DNA of 46,850 nt from Rhodospirillales bacterium (GCA_012960465.1 DUBF01000011.1:1-46850); one strand, 5' to 3'; shown: positions 33,263-42,795, counted from the first letter of the stretch. The notes: a model not told the origin generated them from the sequence alone. Numbers and translations: made by a program.

Positions 33263-33597
33263 GGTCGATTCCTTTCTTGCGGATTTATATATAGGTTTCA
33301 AAGGAGACAGTAGGGCTTTACTTTTCAATGGTGTCGCAGGATGGTATTGTATTAACAAATGTTAAACATATTAAGAATGATGTGTTGATTAATACAGGAT
33401 TAAATTTGATAAAATAATTATAAAATAAATCTACGATAATCTATGTTTAGATATTTAAATAAAGCTAATATTTCAAATTGGATAAAATCTTAAAAAAAAA
33501 TTGGTTGAGGTGATTGGTTAACGGTTTGAGGTTTGGTAATTCTAATTAAGGTGGATTATAATGCGGATAATTAAATCTAAAAAGGCGAGATGTTCAA

Positions 33598-34392
33598 TTG
33601 AATAAACCAAACGCTAACGGGAAACCGCTCCCGCCATCTGCTCACACTCAAGTTAGTGGGGGTAAGAGCCGTGGATTTTGGGGGCGAATACGAGGTTATT
33701 TCCTTGCAGGGATTCTAGTAACTGCCCCCTTGGGCATTACAGGGTATCTTGCTTGGATTATTGTGGGTTTCATAGATCATTCGATTACTCCATTAGTGCC
33801 TGATAAATATAACCCTGAGACGTATTTGCCTTTTAGCCTGCCTGGGCTGGGAGTACTAATTTTAATACTAGTACTAACGTTGATTGGTGCGTTAACAGCA
33901 GGTTTATTGGGTCGGTGGTTACTCCATACGGGCGAGCGTATTTTGAATAGAATGCCTGTTATCCGAAGTTTTTATTCGGCAACAAAACAAATATTCCAAA
34001 CTGTACTGGCTCAGAAATCCAATGCCTTTCGGGAAGCTATTTTAGTAGAATATCCGCGTCGGGGAGTTTGGGCTATAGCATTTATTACGGGAACAACCCA
34101 AGGAGAAGTGCAAAATCTAACTGAACAAAAGACTGTAAATATTTTTCTACCAACTACGCCAAATCCTACGTCTGGTTTCCTTTTGTTTGTGCCAAAAGAA
34201 GATGTGGTTCCATTGAATATGAGTGTAGAGGAGGCGATTAAGATGGTGATATCGGGAGGTATAGTCACTCCTCCAGATAATCGACCTTTGGCAGAGCAAA
34301 AAAAATCTCAAGTTTCTTCTAAGATCTACGAAGATCTAGATATTTTGCGCGAGCAAGAGGGTATACCAATTTTGTTATCCAAAAAAGATTAG
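33598..34392 (+). CDS. DUF502 family membrane protein
   Basis: The 264-residue protein has two membrane helices, YFLAGILVTAPLGITGYLAW (about 34-53) and LPGLGVLILILVLTLIGA (about 80-97). They are followed by the DUF502 signatures RMPVIRSFYSATKQI and VEYPRRGVWAIAFITG. FLPTTPNPTSGFLLFVPKED and MSVEEAIKMVISGG then complete the family pattern. Function is unknown; a membrane-associated regulatory role is common speculation. It starts with TTG at 33598, with AGGCGAG about eight bases upstream, since the closest ATG is out of frame. It is convergent with recG, with ten bases between the stops. Confidence 0.88.
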   Translation: MNKPNANGKPLPPSAHTQVSGGKSRGFWGRIRGYFLAGILVTAPLGITGYLAWIIVGFIDHSITPLVPDKYNPETYLPFSLPGLGVLILILVLTLIGALTAGLLGRWLLHTGERILNRMPVIRSFYSATKQIFQTVLAQKSNAFREAILVEYPRRGVWAIAFITGTTQGEVQNLTEQKTVNIFLPTTPNPTSGFLLFVPKEDVVPLNMSVEEAIKMVISGGIVTPPDNRPLAEQKKSQVSSKIYEDLDILREQEGIPILLSKKD

Positions 34393-34402
34393 GATCTTTG
34401 AA

Positions 34403-36484
34403 TTATCCTGATCTCAGAAATTTCACGGCGGCATTGCGTTCAAATAAATAAAGCAGTATTCGAAGGTTTATACCGCGTTCAGTTTTAAGCTCTGGATCTT
34501 TCTCGAGTATCAGTTTTGCATCGTCACGGGCAGTTGAAACAAGTTCCCCATGTGCGGTGAGATTAGCGAACTTAAATTCTGGAAGGCCACTTTGTCGCGT
34601 ACCGAGAACCTCACCCGCTCCTCGAAGTCGAAGGTCTTCCTCAGAAATCATAAAACCATCTTCGGTATCTCGCATAATGTTTAGCCGTTTTCGTGCCATT
34701 TCAGTTAAATTTTCTGAGAACATTAAAATACAAGTTGATTGGTTAGATCCTCTACCTATGCGCCCCCTTAGTTGATGAAGCTGTGCAAGACCAAAACGTT
34801 CTGCGTGTTCGATAATCATGATACTGGCTTTTGGAATATCAACGCCAACTTCAATTACCGTGGTAGCTACTAGAATATCGACGTGGCCTTCTTTAAAGGA
34901 TTTCATGGAAGCATCTTTCTCCACAGCTTTCATTTTACCGTGCACTAATCCAATTCGTTCACCAAAGATGGATTTTAGTTGATCAAACCGATCTTCTGCA
35001 GCTGCCAAATCAAGTTTCTCTGATTCTTCAATTAATGGGCAAACCCAAAATATTTTTTTATTTTTTTCAAGGGCTCTTTTCAGGCCCTGAATAACATCAG
35101 CTAGTCGATTAATTGAAATCGTACGTGTGTCAATAGGTAAGCGTCCTGCGGGCTTTTCCATTAGACGAGAGACTTCCATATCACCGTAAGCTGTAAGTGT
35201 GAGTGTGCGTGGTATCGGGGTTGCGGTCATTACTAAAATATCAACATTGCGCCCTTTGGATGTGAGAGCTAATCTTTGGTGGACTCCAAAACGATGTTGT
35301 TCGTCAATAACGGCAAATGCTAGTTCTCTGAAGTTTACACTTTCTTGAAATATAGCGTGTGTACCTATAGCAATTTTTATATTGCCGTTGGTAAACCCCT
35401 CTAATATTGAAGTGCGTTTCTTACCTTTTTCTCTGCTGGTTAAAAGGGCGACATTTACTCCTGCTGCGGTGGCTAGAGGTTCAATTGTAGCTAGGTGTTG
35501 GCGAGCAAGTATCTCAGTAGGAGCTAAGAGTGCAGCTTGTGTCCCGCTTTCTATTGCGTGAAGCATACTCAGAAGTGCTACAAGTGTTTTTCCGCTGCCA
35601 ACATCGCCTTGCAAAAGGCGGTGCATACGGCCATCCGAACTCATATCGTCAGTAATATCATTTACAGCTTCAATTTGAGAGTTTGTAAGTTTGAAGGGTA
35701 AAGCAGCTATGACCTTTCTTTTTATTATATCTGTACCAATTATAGGTCTGCCTCCCTTTTTTCGCATGTGAATTCTAATTAATGCCAATGCTAATTGGTT
35801 AGCGAGTAACTCGTCGTAGGCAAGGCGTTGATGGATAATATTCTCTGGAGCTAGATCTGTTTCATCATTGGGCGTATGAGCCTTAATTAAGGCCGTATTC
35901 CAGCTTGGCCACTTTTGCTTTTTGAGATATGCTTTGTCTAACCACTCTGGTAATTCCTCTATTAGCGTGAGACCATTTTTTATCGCTTTATGCAGAACTT
36001 TTTGTGATAAACCCTGTGTTAATGGATATATAGGTTCAATAATTTCGATTTCAGCGCGGTTTTCTACTTCAACTACGTGATCGGGGTGTGCCATTTGTAT
36101 TTTATTGCCATAGTGTTCAATAATTCCGCTAATTATTCTTTTTTCACCCTCTGGTAAAAGCTTACGTAGGTAGTCCTCTTTAGCGTGAAAAAATATTAGG
36201 GTAATCGTGCCCGTTGCGTCGGAACATATTATTTTATAAGGCAGTCGTCGTGATTTAGCTGGGAAATGTTGATCGACGTCTACGGTTAATGTCGCGACTA
36301 TTCCGGCCTCTGCATTTGAAATACTTGGGGTGTTACGTCTATCTATTAGTCCACTAGGCAAATGCCACAATAGATCAATTATATTAGGCCCGCGGAGTTT
36401 GTCGATAAGCTTTGCAATACGTGGCCCAACCCCATTCAATTTTGTGACAGGTGAAAATAGTGAAAATAATATTTCTGGGCGCAT
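34403..36484 (-). CDS. recG: ATP-dependent DNA helicase RecG
   Basis: The 693-residue branch-migration helicase remodels stalled replication forks and Holliday junctions. The N-terminal wedge/OB region includes LNGVGPRIAKLIDKL (about 17-31). Helicase motifs are Walker A GDVGSGKT (293-300), DEQH with VIDEQHRFGVHQR, TATPIPRTLTLTAYGD, and motif VI HQLRGRIGRG. The C-terminal LRGAGEVLGTRQSGLPEFKF is characteristic of RecG. Length matches the family. It is divergent from sdhE and mfd with about 100 bases between, the order often seen in alphaproteobacteria. Confidence 0.96.
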   Translation of the reverse strand: MRPEILFSLFSPVTKLNGVGPRIAKLIDKLRGPNIIDLLWHLPSGLIDRRNTPSISNAEAGIVATLTVDVDQHFPAKSRRLPYKIICSDATGTITLIFFHAKEDYLRKLLPEGEKRIISGIIEHYGNKIQMAHPDHVVEVENRAEIEIIEPIYPLTQGLSQKVLHKAIKNGLTLIEELPEWLDKAYLKKQKWPSWNTALIKAHTPNDETDLAPENIIHQRLAYDELLANQLALALIRIHMRKKGGRPIIGTDIIKRKVIAALPFKLTNSQIEAVNDITDDMSSDGRMHRLLQGDVGSGKTLVALLSMLHAIESGTQAALLAPTEILARQHLATIEPLATAAGVNVALLTSREKGKKRTSILEGFTNGNIKIAIGTHAIFQESVNFRELAFAVIDEQHRFGVHQRLALTSKGRNVDILVMTATPIPRTLTLTAYGDMEVSRLMEKPAGRLPIDTRTISINRLADVIQGLKRALEKNKKIFWVCPLIEESEKLDLAAAEDRFDQLKSIFGERIGLVHGKMKAVEKDASMKSFKEGHVDILVATTVIEVGVDIPKASIMIIEHAERFGLAQLHQLRGRIGRGSNQSTCILMFSENLTEMARKRLNIMRDTEDGFMISEEDLRLRGAGEVLGTRQSGLPEFKFANLTAHGELVSTARDDAKLILEKDPELKTERGINLRILLYLFERNAAVKFLRSG

Positions 36485-36584
36485 TTTAGAGGAATTTCTT
36501 ACAAATCATTGCTGACATACCAGTTGCAAAGGTTTAAACCGTACGACATTAAATATCGTACAAAGATAGTTCATTGGGCCCAGT

Positions 36585-36836
36585 ATGGAAACTCTCCGTA
36601 AACGAATTTTTTACAAAGCGACCCATCGAGGGATGCATGAGACTGATAAAATAATTGGTGGCTTTGCAGTGCAGGAATTGAAGAACTTGAGCGAAGTCCT
36701 GTTATATGACTTTGATAAGTTGCTTGATGTTCCTGATGTTGACTTATTGAATTGGATTTTAGGGAGAGATAGGGTCCCTAGATCTTTTGATAATAGAATT
36801 TTTCAATTAATAATCGCATTTAAGGAAAGTTTATAA
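36585..36836 (+). CDS. sdhE: FAD assembly factor SdhE
   Basis: The 83-residue helical protein contains the RGxxE motif as HRGMHETD (15-22) and YDFDKLLDVPDVDLLNWILG, both typical of SdhE/SDHAF2. It promotes covalent flavin attachment to the succinate dehydrogenase flavoprotein in the cytoplasm. It sits between the divergent recG and mfd, with mfd starting four bases after the sdhE stop, so those two are probably translationally linked. The recG-sdhE-mfd arrangement is a recognised alphaproteobacterial context and supports the call. Confidence 0.9.
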   Translation: METLRKRIFYKATHRGMHETDKIIGGFAVQELKNLSEVLLYDFDKLLDVPDVDLLNWILGRDRVPRSFDNRIFQLIIAFKESL

Positions 36837-36840
36837 GTAA

Positions 36841-39800
36841 TTGTTGGATATAAAAAAAATATTTGAAATTTCTGGAGATATTGTTGTTGCAGGAGTTCCG
36901 GATGGTTACGACGGTGTTGTATTGGATCGGTTTATTCAGGGCGGTAAATCAGTATTATTTGTTGCTCGTGATGATCGCCGAATTGCTGCGATCGAATCTA
37001 GTCTCGAATTTTTTGCGGCTGAAACAGAGTTAGTAAAATTTCCTGCCTGGGATTGTTTGCCCTATGATAGGGTTTCGCCGAAGAATGATATTATAGCAGA
37101 AAGAGTTGATGCACTTACGAATTTAGCAGATACGAGTAATGCTCAGCCTCGAATCGTTTTGACTAGTGTTGCTGCTTTGTTGCAAAGAGTACCAGCTTGT
37201 AAATCATTAAAAGATGCTACTTTAAACTTTGGGGTTGGTGGAGAAACACTGCGTGATATTTTATTAACCTATCTTGAAAATAATGGTTATGGTCGCAGTG
37301 AAACTGTCATGGAACCCGGGGAATTTGCAATTCGTGGCGGGATTGTTGATGTTTATCCGCCAGGTTTTGAAGAGCCACTTCGCTTGGATTTCTTTGGTGA
37401 TGAGTTGGATTCAATTCGAACCTTTGAACCATTTAGCCAGCGTACCAGTGGCGGATGTGAAAGCTTTACTCTCAAACCATTTAATGAACTTTCTCTTAAC
37501 GAGAATGCGATTAGTCTATTTCGTAGCGGATATAGGGCGCTTTTTGGTGTGGTTTCAGATGAAGACCCGCTATACGAGTCAATATCCAAAGGACGCACTC
37601 AAGCCGGCATGGAGCATTGGTTGCCTCTCTTTCATGAAAAAATGGGAACACTTTTAGATTATATACCAAATTTTGCCATCATATTTGATTATCAAGCGGA
37701 AGAGGCAGCTGTATCGCGTTGGGAGCTTATCAATGAGTGTTATGAATCTCGCTCGGATATGAAAGTCCGCGGTCTTGCTGTATCCGAAACATCATATAAT
37801 CCATTACCAGTAAACGATCTTTATCTTTCCCCCGAAAATGTAAACGTAATCTTAGCCGAACATAAAAAGATTACCTTTCAATCGTTTTCTGCGCCGGAGG
37901 CTCAGTTAAAAACTATGGATGCCGGTGGAAAACCCGGTTTTAATTTTTCAGAAGCTCGAACGCTGACGGATGTAAACGTTTATGATGCTCTTCGCGATCA
38001 TATTAAGGATTCAAATGAAGCGGGGCGCGTCGTAATTATCGGCGCATTTTCTGAAGGTTCTACTCAGCGTCTTCTTGGAATTCTAAAAGAGCATAATATC
38101 CCAGTATCTAGTGAGTTAGAAGCCCCCATTCGTATAGCCACTTTGAAATTAGAGTGTGGATTTATAGCACCTGGTTTAGAGCTAATAACTGAGCAAGATA
38201 TTTTGGGCGATCGATTGAGTTCTCCAAAACGCCGCAAAATTCGACCCGAGAATTTTATCGCCGAAACTTCAGTCCTTAGTGCCGGTGATCTTGTAGTTCA
38301 TATGGATCATGGAATAGGTCGCTTCGAAGAGTTGGTTACACTAGATTTAACAGGTTCTAGTGTGCCTCATGACTGTTTACTTCTAATTTATCACGGTGGC
38401 GATAAGCTATTTTTGCCAGTTGAAAACATAGAAATTATTTCCCGTTATGGTGAAGGTACTGAAACAGCTCGGTTGGATAAGCTCGGTGGCGTTGCATGGC
38501 AGGCGCGTAAGTCTGATCTCAAGAAACGAATTCGTGATATGGCAGACCAACTGATATCAGTTGCGGCAGCACGTGAATTAAAATTAGGTGAAGTAATGGA
38601 GCCTCAACCAAGTGCTTTTGATGAGTTCTGTTCTGGATTTTCGTTTACTGAGACTGAAGATCAGGAGCGGGCAATCCTCGAAGTCATCGAGGATTTGGCG
38701 AGTGGCCGCCCAATGGACCGCCTTATTTGTGGAGATGTTGGTTTTGGCAAGACTGAGGTCGCATTACGTGCAGCTTTTATCGCAGCCATGGAAGGCAAGC
38801 AGGTAGCCATTGTGGTGCCGACGACATTACTATCTCGTCAGCATACAAAGATATTTGAATTACGTTTTGCGGATTTTCCTGTTCAGGTACGCCAGTTATC
38901 GCGGTTGGTTTCCAAGAAGGAGGTAGAAGAGACCAAATCAGGTCTTGAAACAGGAAAAGTAGATATCGTTATAGGCACGCATGCTTTGCTTGGACCAAGT
39001 ATTAAATTTGATCGTCTGGGATTATTAATTATCGATGAAGAGCAGCATTTTGGCGTTATCCACAAAGAGCATTTAAAATCACTGAAAAGTAATGTGCATG
39101 TGCTAACATTAACTGCGACCCCGATTCCGCGAACGTTACAAATGGCACTAACTGGTGTTCGACAACTAAGTTTAATAACGACACCACCCGTAGATCGGCT
39201 AGCGGTTAGGACTTTTGTTCTACCATACGATCCCGTTGTCGTTCGTGAAGCTATTCAACGTGAGCGTTACCGCGGGGGACAAATTTTTTATGTTTGCCCA
39301 AGGGTATCAGATCTCAGTCATATTGAAGAGGCGTTACGAGAATTAATACCTGACTTGAAGATTGCACGGGCCCACGGTCAAATGCCGCCAAATAAACTTG
39401 AAGATGTTATGAACGCGTTTTATGAGGGAAAGTATGACTTATTATTAGCGACAAATATTGTTGAATCTGGACTTGACCTTCCGAACGTAAATACAATTAT
39501 TTTACACCGCTCGGATATGTTTGGTTTATCTCAGCTCTATCAATTACGCGGACGCATTGGTCGTGCAAAAGTTAGGGGTTATGCATATTTTACAATTTCA
39601 CCAAAACGTTCTTTAGCAGGCTCAGCAATGAAACGGTTGGAAGTAATGCAATCGTTAGATACATTGGGCGCAGGTTTCACTTTGGCAAGTCATGATCTTG
39701 ACATTCGGGGAGCGGGAAATCTTCTGGGTGATGAACAGTCCGGTCATATTAGGGAGGTTGGAGTTGAGCTTTATCAACAAATGCTTGAAGAGGCTGTCGC

Positions 39801-40293
39801 CGAGGCCAAGTCTGCTGGTGATATCGAAGATCATATTGCAGATAAGTGGACCCCACAAATTGATATTGGTGTACCGATCCTAATTCCTAGTGATTATGTG
39901 TCAGAATTGGGTGTGCGTCTTTCGCTATATCGCCGTATCGCCGATCTTATGGACCAAACTGAAATTGAAGCTTTTGCTGCTGAAATGATTGATCGCTTCG
40001 GGTCTATTCCAGAAGAAGTTGAAAATTTATTAGAAACTGTCGCTATAAAAAAACTTTGTTCAGTCGCTGGTGTTGAAAAACTGGATGCTGGATCAAAAGG
40101 GGCGGTTATTTCCTTTCGTAATAATGAATTTAATAACCCGGCTGGTTTGGTTGAGTTTATTAACGCCCATGTTGGAACAATAAAAATCCGGTCTGATCAC
40201 AAACTTATTTTTATGCGAAAATGGGATGATGCGACCACACGTCTTGTTGGTGTTCAATATTTAATTAAAGAGCTTTGTAAGATTGCGGCCTAA
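36841..40293 (+). CDS. mfd: Transcription-repair coupling factor Mfd
   Basis: The 1150-residue ATP-dependent translocase removes stalled RNA polymerase at DNA lesions and recruits UvrA. The N-terminal UvrB-like module has WDCLPYDRVSP with IRGGIVDVYPPG. The RNA-polymerase interaction domain has AGDLVVHMDHGIGRFEEL. Helicase motifs are CGDVGFGKTEVALRA (about 629-643), IIDEEQHFGV, LTATPIPRTL and QLYQLRGRIGRA. The end has the TRCF C-terminal domain. It starts with TTG at 36841, four bases after sdhE; a second TTG follows immediately. Length matches the family. The gene is convergent with the Sec-containing thioredoxin-like gene. Confidence 0.96.
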   Translation: MLDIKKIFEISGDIVVAGVPDGYDGVVLDRFIQGGKSVLFVARDDRRIAAIESSLEFFAAETELVKFPAWDCLPYDRVSPKNDIIAERVDALTNLADTSNAQPRIVLTSVAALLQRVPACKSLKDATLNFGVGGETLRDILLTYLENNGYGRSETVMEPGEFAIRGGIVDVYPPGFEEPLRLDFFGDELDSIRTFEPFSQRTSGGCESFTLKPFNELSLNENAISLFRSGYRALFGVVSDEDPLYESISKGRTQAGMEHWLPLFHEKMGTLLDYIPNFAIIFDYQAEEAAVSRWELINECYESRSDMKVRGLAVSETSYNPLPVNDLYLSPENVNVILAEHKKITFQSFSAPEAQLKTMDAGGKPGFNFSEARTLTDVNVYDALRDHIKDSNEAGRVVIIGAFSEGSTQRLLGILKEHNIPVSSELEAPIRIATLKLECGFIAPGLELITEQDILGDRLSSPKRRKIRPENFIAETSVLSAGDLVVHMDHGIGRFEELVTLDLTGSSVPHDCLLLIYHGGDKLFLPVENIEIISRYGEGTETARLDKLGGVAWQARKSDLKKRIRDMADQLISVAAARELKLGEVMEPQPSAFDEFCSGFSFTETEDQERAILEVIEDLASGRPMDRLICGDVGFGKTEVALRAAFIAAMEGKQVAIVVPTTLLSRQHTKIFELRFADFPVQVRQLSRLVSKKEVEETKSGLETGKVDIVIGTHALLGPSIKFDRLGLLIIDEEQHFGVIHKEHLKSLKSNVHVLTLTATPIPRTLQMALTGVRQLSLITTPPVDRLAVRTFVLPYDPVVVREAIQRERYRGGQIFYVCPRVSDLSHIEEALRELIPDLKIARAHGQMPPNKLEDVMNAFYEGKYDLLLATNIVESGLDLPNVNTIILHRSDMFGLSQLYQLRGRIGRAKVRGYAYFTISPKRSLAGSAMKRLEVMQSLDTLGAGFTLASHDLDIRGAGNLLGDEQSGHIREVGVELYQQMLEEAVAEAKSAGDIEDHIADKWTPQIDIGVPILIPSDYVSELGVRLSLYRRIADLMDQTEIEAFAAEMIDRFGSIPEEVENLLETVAIKKLCSVAGVEKLDAGSKGAVISFRNNEFNNPAGLVEFINAHVGTIKIRSDHKLIFMRKWDDATTRLVGVQYLIKELCKIAA

Positions 40294-40316
40294 TTAACTC
40301 TTAGAATAATGTTGAG

Positions 40317-40850
40317 TTATCGCCGAATATTACCCAGAATTTTAGAAAGTTTTTCAGTACCTAAAAATTCTTGTTTCCCGCGGCCATAAATAATTTTACC
40401 TTGTTGATTAAAAATAAAACTCATTGGAACGTTAGTTAGTGGGGAAAAATATTCTTCAATTCTTTTATTAGAACGAACCACGCGAATACTGGGGTGGAAC
40501 GCTCGGACCATATTATTTAAACGCCCTAATGAGGAATTTTCGTATCTCTCTTCTGTCCAATTAATAGCTATAATATTAACTCTTTTTGTCCCACCTTTAT
40601 TAAGAAATTCACGGAGTTGCACGAACTCTGCGCGGCAGGAACCTCACCAACTTGCAAAGAACGTTATGAGAATTGGTTTACCGTTAAAGGTTTTTTGACT
40701 GACCTTTTTACCAAGAACAGGCTTAGCCTGGAGTAAAATTTCTTTTATATTTTCGGACAGGTTAAGTATTTGGTCCGCCCCAGCACTAGGAACTGCGGAC
40801 AAAAAACCTATATACAATAACAGTGAAAGTGATAAATATTTTAATTTCAT
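40317..40850 (-). CDS. TlpA-like thioredoxin-fold protein with in-frame UGA (candidate selenoprotein)
   Basis: The frame runs from ATG 40850 to TAA 40317-40319, interrupted only by TGA at 40644-40646 (codon 69). Read through, it gives a 177-residue protein with a signal peptide (KYLSLSLLLYIGFLSAVPSAGA) and FNGKPILITFFASW (about 55-68). The UGA codon and GSCRAEF follow, and later VPMSFIFNQQGKIIYGRG holds the cis-Pro loop. In TlpA/ResA-like proteins the motif is FxASWCxxCRxE, so UGA is exactly at the first redox cysteine and Cys72 is the resolving one (UGSC). Both sides match the family, which argues against decay. It would be a periplasmic thiol-disulfide or selenenylsulfide oxidoreductase. 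A nonsense mutation remains possible. TGA is a normal stop elsewhere, for example in dctQ and the DASS gene. Confidence 0.8.
40610..40632 (-). promoter_or_regulatory. Candidate bacterial SECIS hairpin after the in-frame UGA
   Basis: On the minus strand, GAGTT (40628-40624) and AACTC (40618-40614) form a five-bp stem around the loop CGTGC (40623-40619). After one A-C mismatch, CGC (40632-40630 on the minus strand, 5' side) can pair with GTG (40612-40610, 3' side) through one G-U pair. The loop starts 24 bases counted from the U of UGA. Its second base is G. Bacterial SECIS elements are short hairpins about 16-37 bases after UGA with G near the start of the loop, so position and shape fit. Confidence 0.55.
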
Positions 40851-40955
40851 ATAATTTTTGCCCTAGGATCGTAACTTTACTTATTTTACAACCAGATCAA
40901 TATCAAACTTGTCAATTTTATTCATGAGAATAATTTTTTTTAAGGGGTAAATCGG

Positions 40956-42104
40956 TCATCCGTCCTGCCATATATATTCTCGATCAAGTTCCATTATATC
41001 TTTACAGCCAATTTGGGCGAGTACTTTATCAACCTCATTTACCATAAGATCGAGGACAAATTCAGCTCCTTGTTCATCGAGTGCTCCTATGCCAAACATA
41101 AATGAACGACCTGAAAAAGTAAATGAAGCCCCTGAAGCAAAAGCTTTAATAATATCGGTACCACAACGAATTCCGCTATCCAACATTATGGTCAATCTTG
41201 GTTCAACTGCTTTTACTATCCGAGGTAGCGTTTCAATAGATGAAGGGGCACTATCCAATTGGCGACCTCCGTGATTGGAAACTATTATACCATCGGCGCC
41301 AATACGCATAGCAGCTTGTGCAGATTTTGGTGAAAGAATTCCTTTTATTACAAAAGTACCACCCCAGGAATCACGAATTTGTTTGATTAAATCTTCACTT
41401 AATCTGGCTGATGTTTGGAGTACTTGTGCGGCGTTTAAAGATTGTTTATCAGCAGCTTCTTGCATGTATGGTACCATATTTTCAAATCGCGGTATGCCAT
41501 TGATTAAAGTAGAGATGGCCCAGCGTGGTTTTCGAACTATGTCCATAATTATCCGCGGTGTCATTTTGAAGGGTAATGTAAAATTATTTCGAAGATCGCG
41601 GAGGCGTATAGATGGCTCTGGTATATCAACTGTTAAGACTAAAACTTTAATCCCAGATTCTTTAGCGCGTTTAATTAAATCAAAACAAATGTAATCTTTA
41701 CCGGGGATATAAAGCTGAAACCAAGTGTGGTCTGGCGCTATATCCGAAATTTCCTCAATTGTAGAAGTCCCAACGGCACTCAATAAGTAGGGTATATTTC
41801 TTTTCTTTGCCATCGTAGCGAGCGTTTTATCGGCATTAGGCCATATTAAATTTGCTAGACCTATTGGGGAGATGCCAATCGGGGCATCATATGTATGCCC
41901 GAAAAGAGTAATTTTTTGATTTCTCTCAGTGACGTTGCGTAGGTACTCTGGTTGGAGCGTAATGTTTCCAAAACCAGAACGATTACGGTGAATATTTGCT
42001 TCGTTGCCGGCTCCGCCATCTAGGTAGTCAAAGGCGAGTTTTGGAATTCTTGTTTTAGCTCGTGATCGAAGTTCATCGAGTGTGAAATATTTATTTGGGG
42101 TCAT
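40956..42104 (-). CDS. FMN-dependent alpha-hydroxy-acid dehydrogenase (LldD-like)
   Basis: The 382-residue enzyme shows the complete active-site set of the L-lactate dehydrogenase / glycolate oxidase family. Tyr27 lies in FDYLDGGAGNE, Tyr132 in WFQLYI, and His278 with Arg281 in SNHGGRQLD. It is an FMN TIM-barrel enzyme that oxidises a 2-hydroxy acid such as lactate, glycolate or mandelate and passes electrons to quinone, cytochrome or oxygen. The gene follows the FrnE/DsbA-like gene by 16 bases on the same strand. Its stop is about 105 bases upstream of the candidate selenoprotein, so the three may form one leftward unit. It is the canonical counterpart of the divergent paralogue at 618-1826. 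Confidence 0.92.
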   Translation of the reverse strand: MTPNKYFTLDELRSRAKTRIPKLAFDYLDGGAGNEANIHRNRSGFGNITLQPEYLRNVTERNQKITLFGHTYDAPIGISPIGLANLIWPNADKTLATMAKKRNIPYLLSAVGTSTIEEISDIAPDHTWFQLYIPGKDYICFDLIKRAKESGIKVLVLTVDIPEPSIRLRDLRNNFTLPFKMTPRIIMDIVRKPRWAISTLINGIPRFENMVPYMQEAADKQSLNAAQVLQTSARLSEDLIKQIRDSWGGTFVIKGILSPKSAQAAMRIGADGIIVSNHGGRQLDSAPSSIETLPRIVKAVEPRLTIMLDSGIRCGTDIIKAFASGASFTFSGRSFMFGIGALDEQGAEFVLDLMVNEVDKVLAQIGCKDIMELDREYIWQDG

Positions 42105-42120
42105 GGTAGTTTGATTTTTC

Positions 42121-42795
42121 TTAATTATTTGAGTGGATACTGTGTACGCCAGGTTCGTGGATCTTGTTTGAATTTTCTTCTGCTACATTAAGCATACGCA
42201 TAAGAACTTTTGTATCTTGTACGCCAGAAATTGAGAATTCTTGATTAAAAATAAAGGCAGGAACGCCGTTAATACCCAAGCGAGAAACGTGTTGGTTTTG
42301 ACTTAAGGTTTCGATAATATCTTTATCACTATATAGATATTTTCTTAAATTTATGTCATCAAACCCAAGTTCTGTTCCAATATCGATAAGAATGGATCTG
42401 TTGCCTATATCTCTTCCCTTCACAAAATAATTTTGGTAAAGGGCTTCCAACATCTCAGCACCCTGGTTTTGGCGAGAAGCTAATTTAATCAACCTATGAG
42501 AATTTAACGTATTCGGAGCTCGTTTTATTCGAGTTAAATCAAATTTTAACTTAAGGTTCTTGGCTGATCGGCTAATAGCGTTATTTAATTTTTCATATTT
42601 TAGTTTTCCACCTAATTTCTTATGTATATATTCATTAAAATCTATACCTTCTAGAGGCATTTCTGGATTGAGAAAATATGAATACCAATTAATTTCAAAA
42701 TTTAAATATGGCAAGTTAGCTAGTGCCAAGTCGAGCTGTCTTTTCCCAATGAAACACCATGGACAAATTGTATCAAAAACTATATCAATTCGCAT
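42121..42795 (-). CDS. DsbA-family oxidoreductase, FrnE-like
   Basis: The 224-residue thioredoxin-fold protein with a helical insertion carries the redox motif CPWC (Cys11-Cys14) near the N-terminus in FDTICPWCFIGKRQ. The cis-Pro segment is GINGVPAFIFNQEFSISGVQ. The helical insertion has NSHRLIKLASRQNQGAEML. No signal peptide is present, so it is cytoplasmic, unlike DsbA. The FrnE / 2-hydroxychromene-2-carboxylate isomerase group acts in disulfide chemistry and stress tolerance or, in isomerases, glutathione-dependent steps. It is divergent from the MFS exporter gene across 240 bases and lies 16 bases upstream of the LldD-like gene. Confidence 0.9.
   Translation of the reverse strand: MRIDIVFDTICPWCFIGKRQLDLALANLPYLNFEINWYSYFLNPEMPLEGIDFNEYIHKKLGGKLKYEKLNNAISRSAKNLKLKFDLTRIKRAPNTLNSHRLIKLASRQNQGAEMLEALYQNYFVKGRDIGNRSILIDIGTELGFDDINLRKYLYSDKDIIETLSQNQHVSRLGINGVPAFIFNQEFSISGVQDTKVLMRMLNVAEENSNKIHEPGVHSIHSNN

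Noticed and set aside
33561-33605. Short ORF from ATG 33561 before the DUF502 gene.
   Set aside because: Only 14 codons, no features; it contains the ribosome binding region for the TTG start at 33598.
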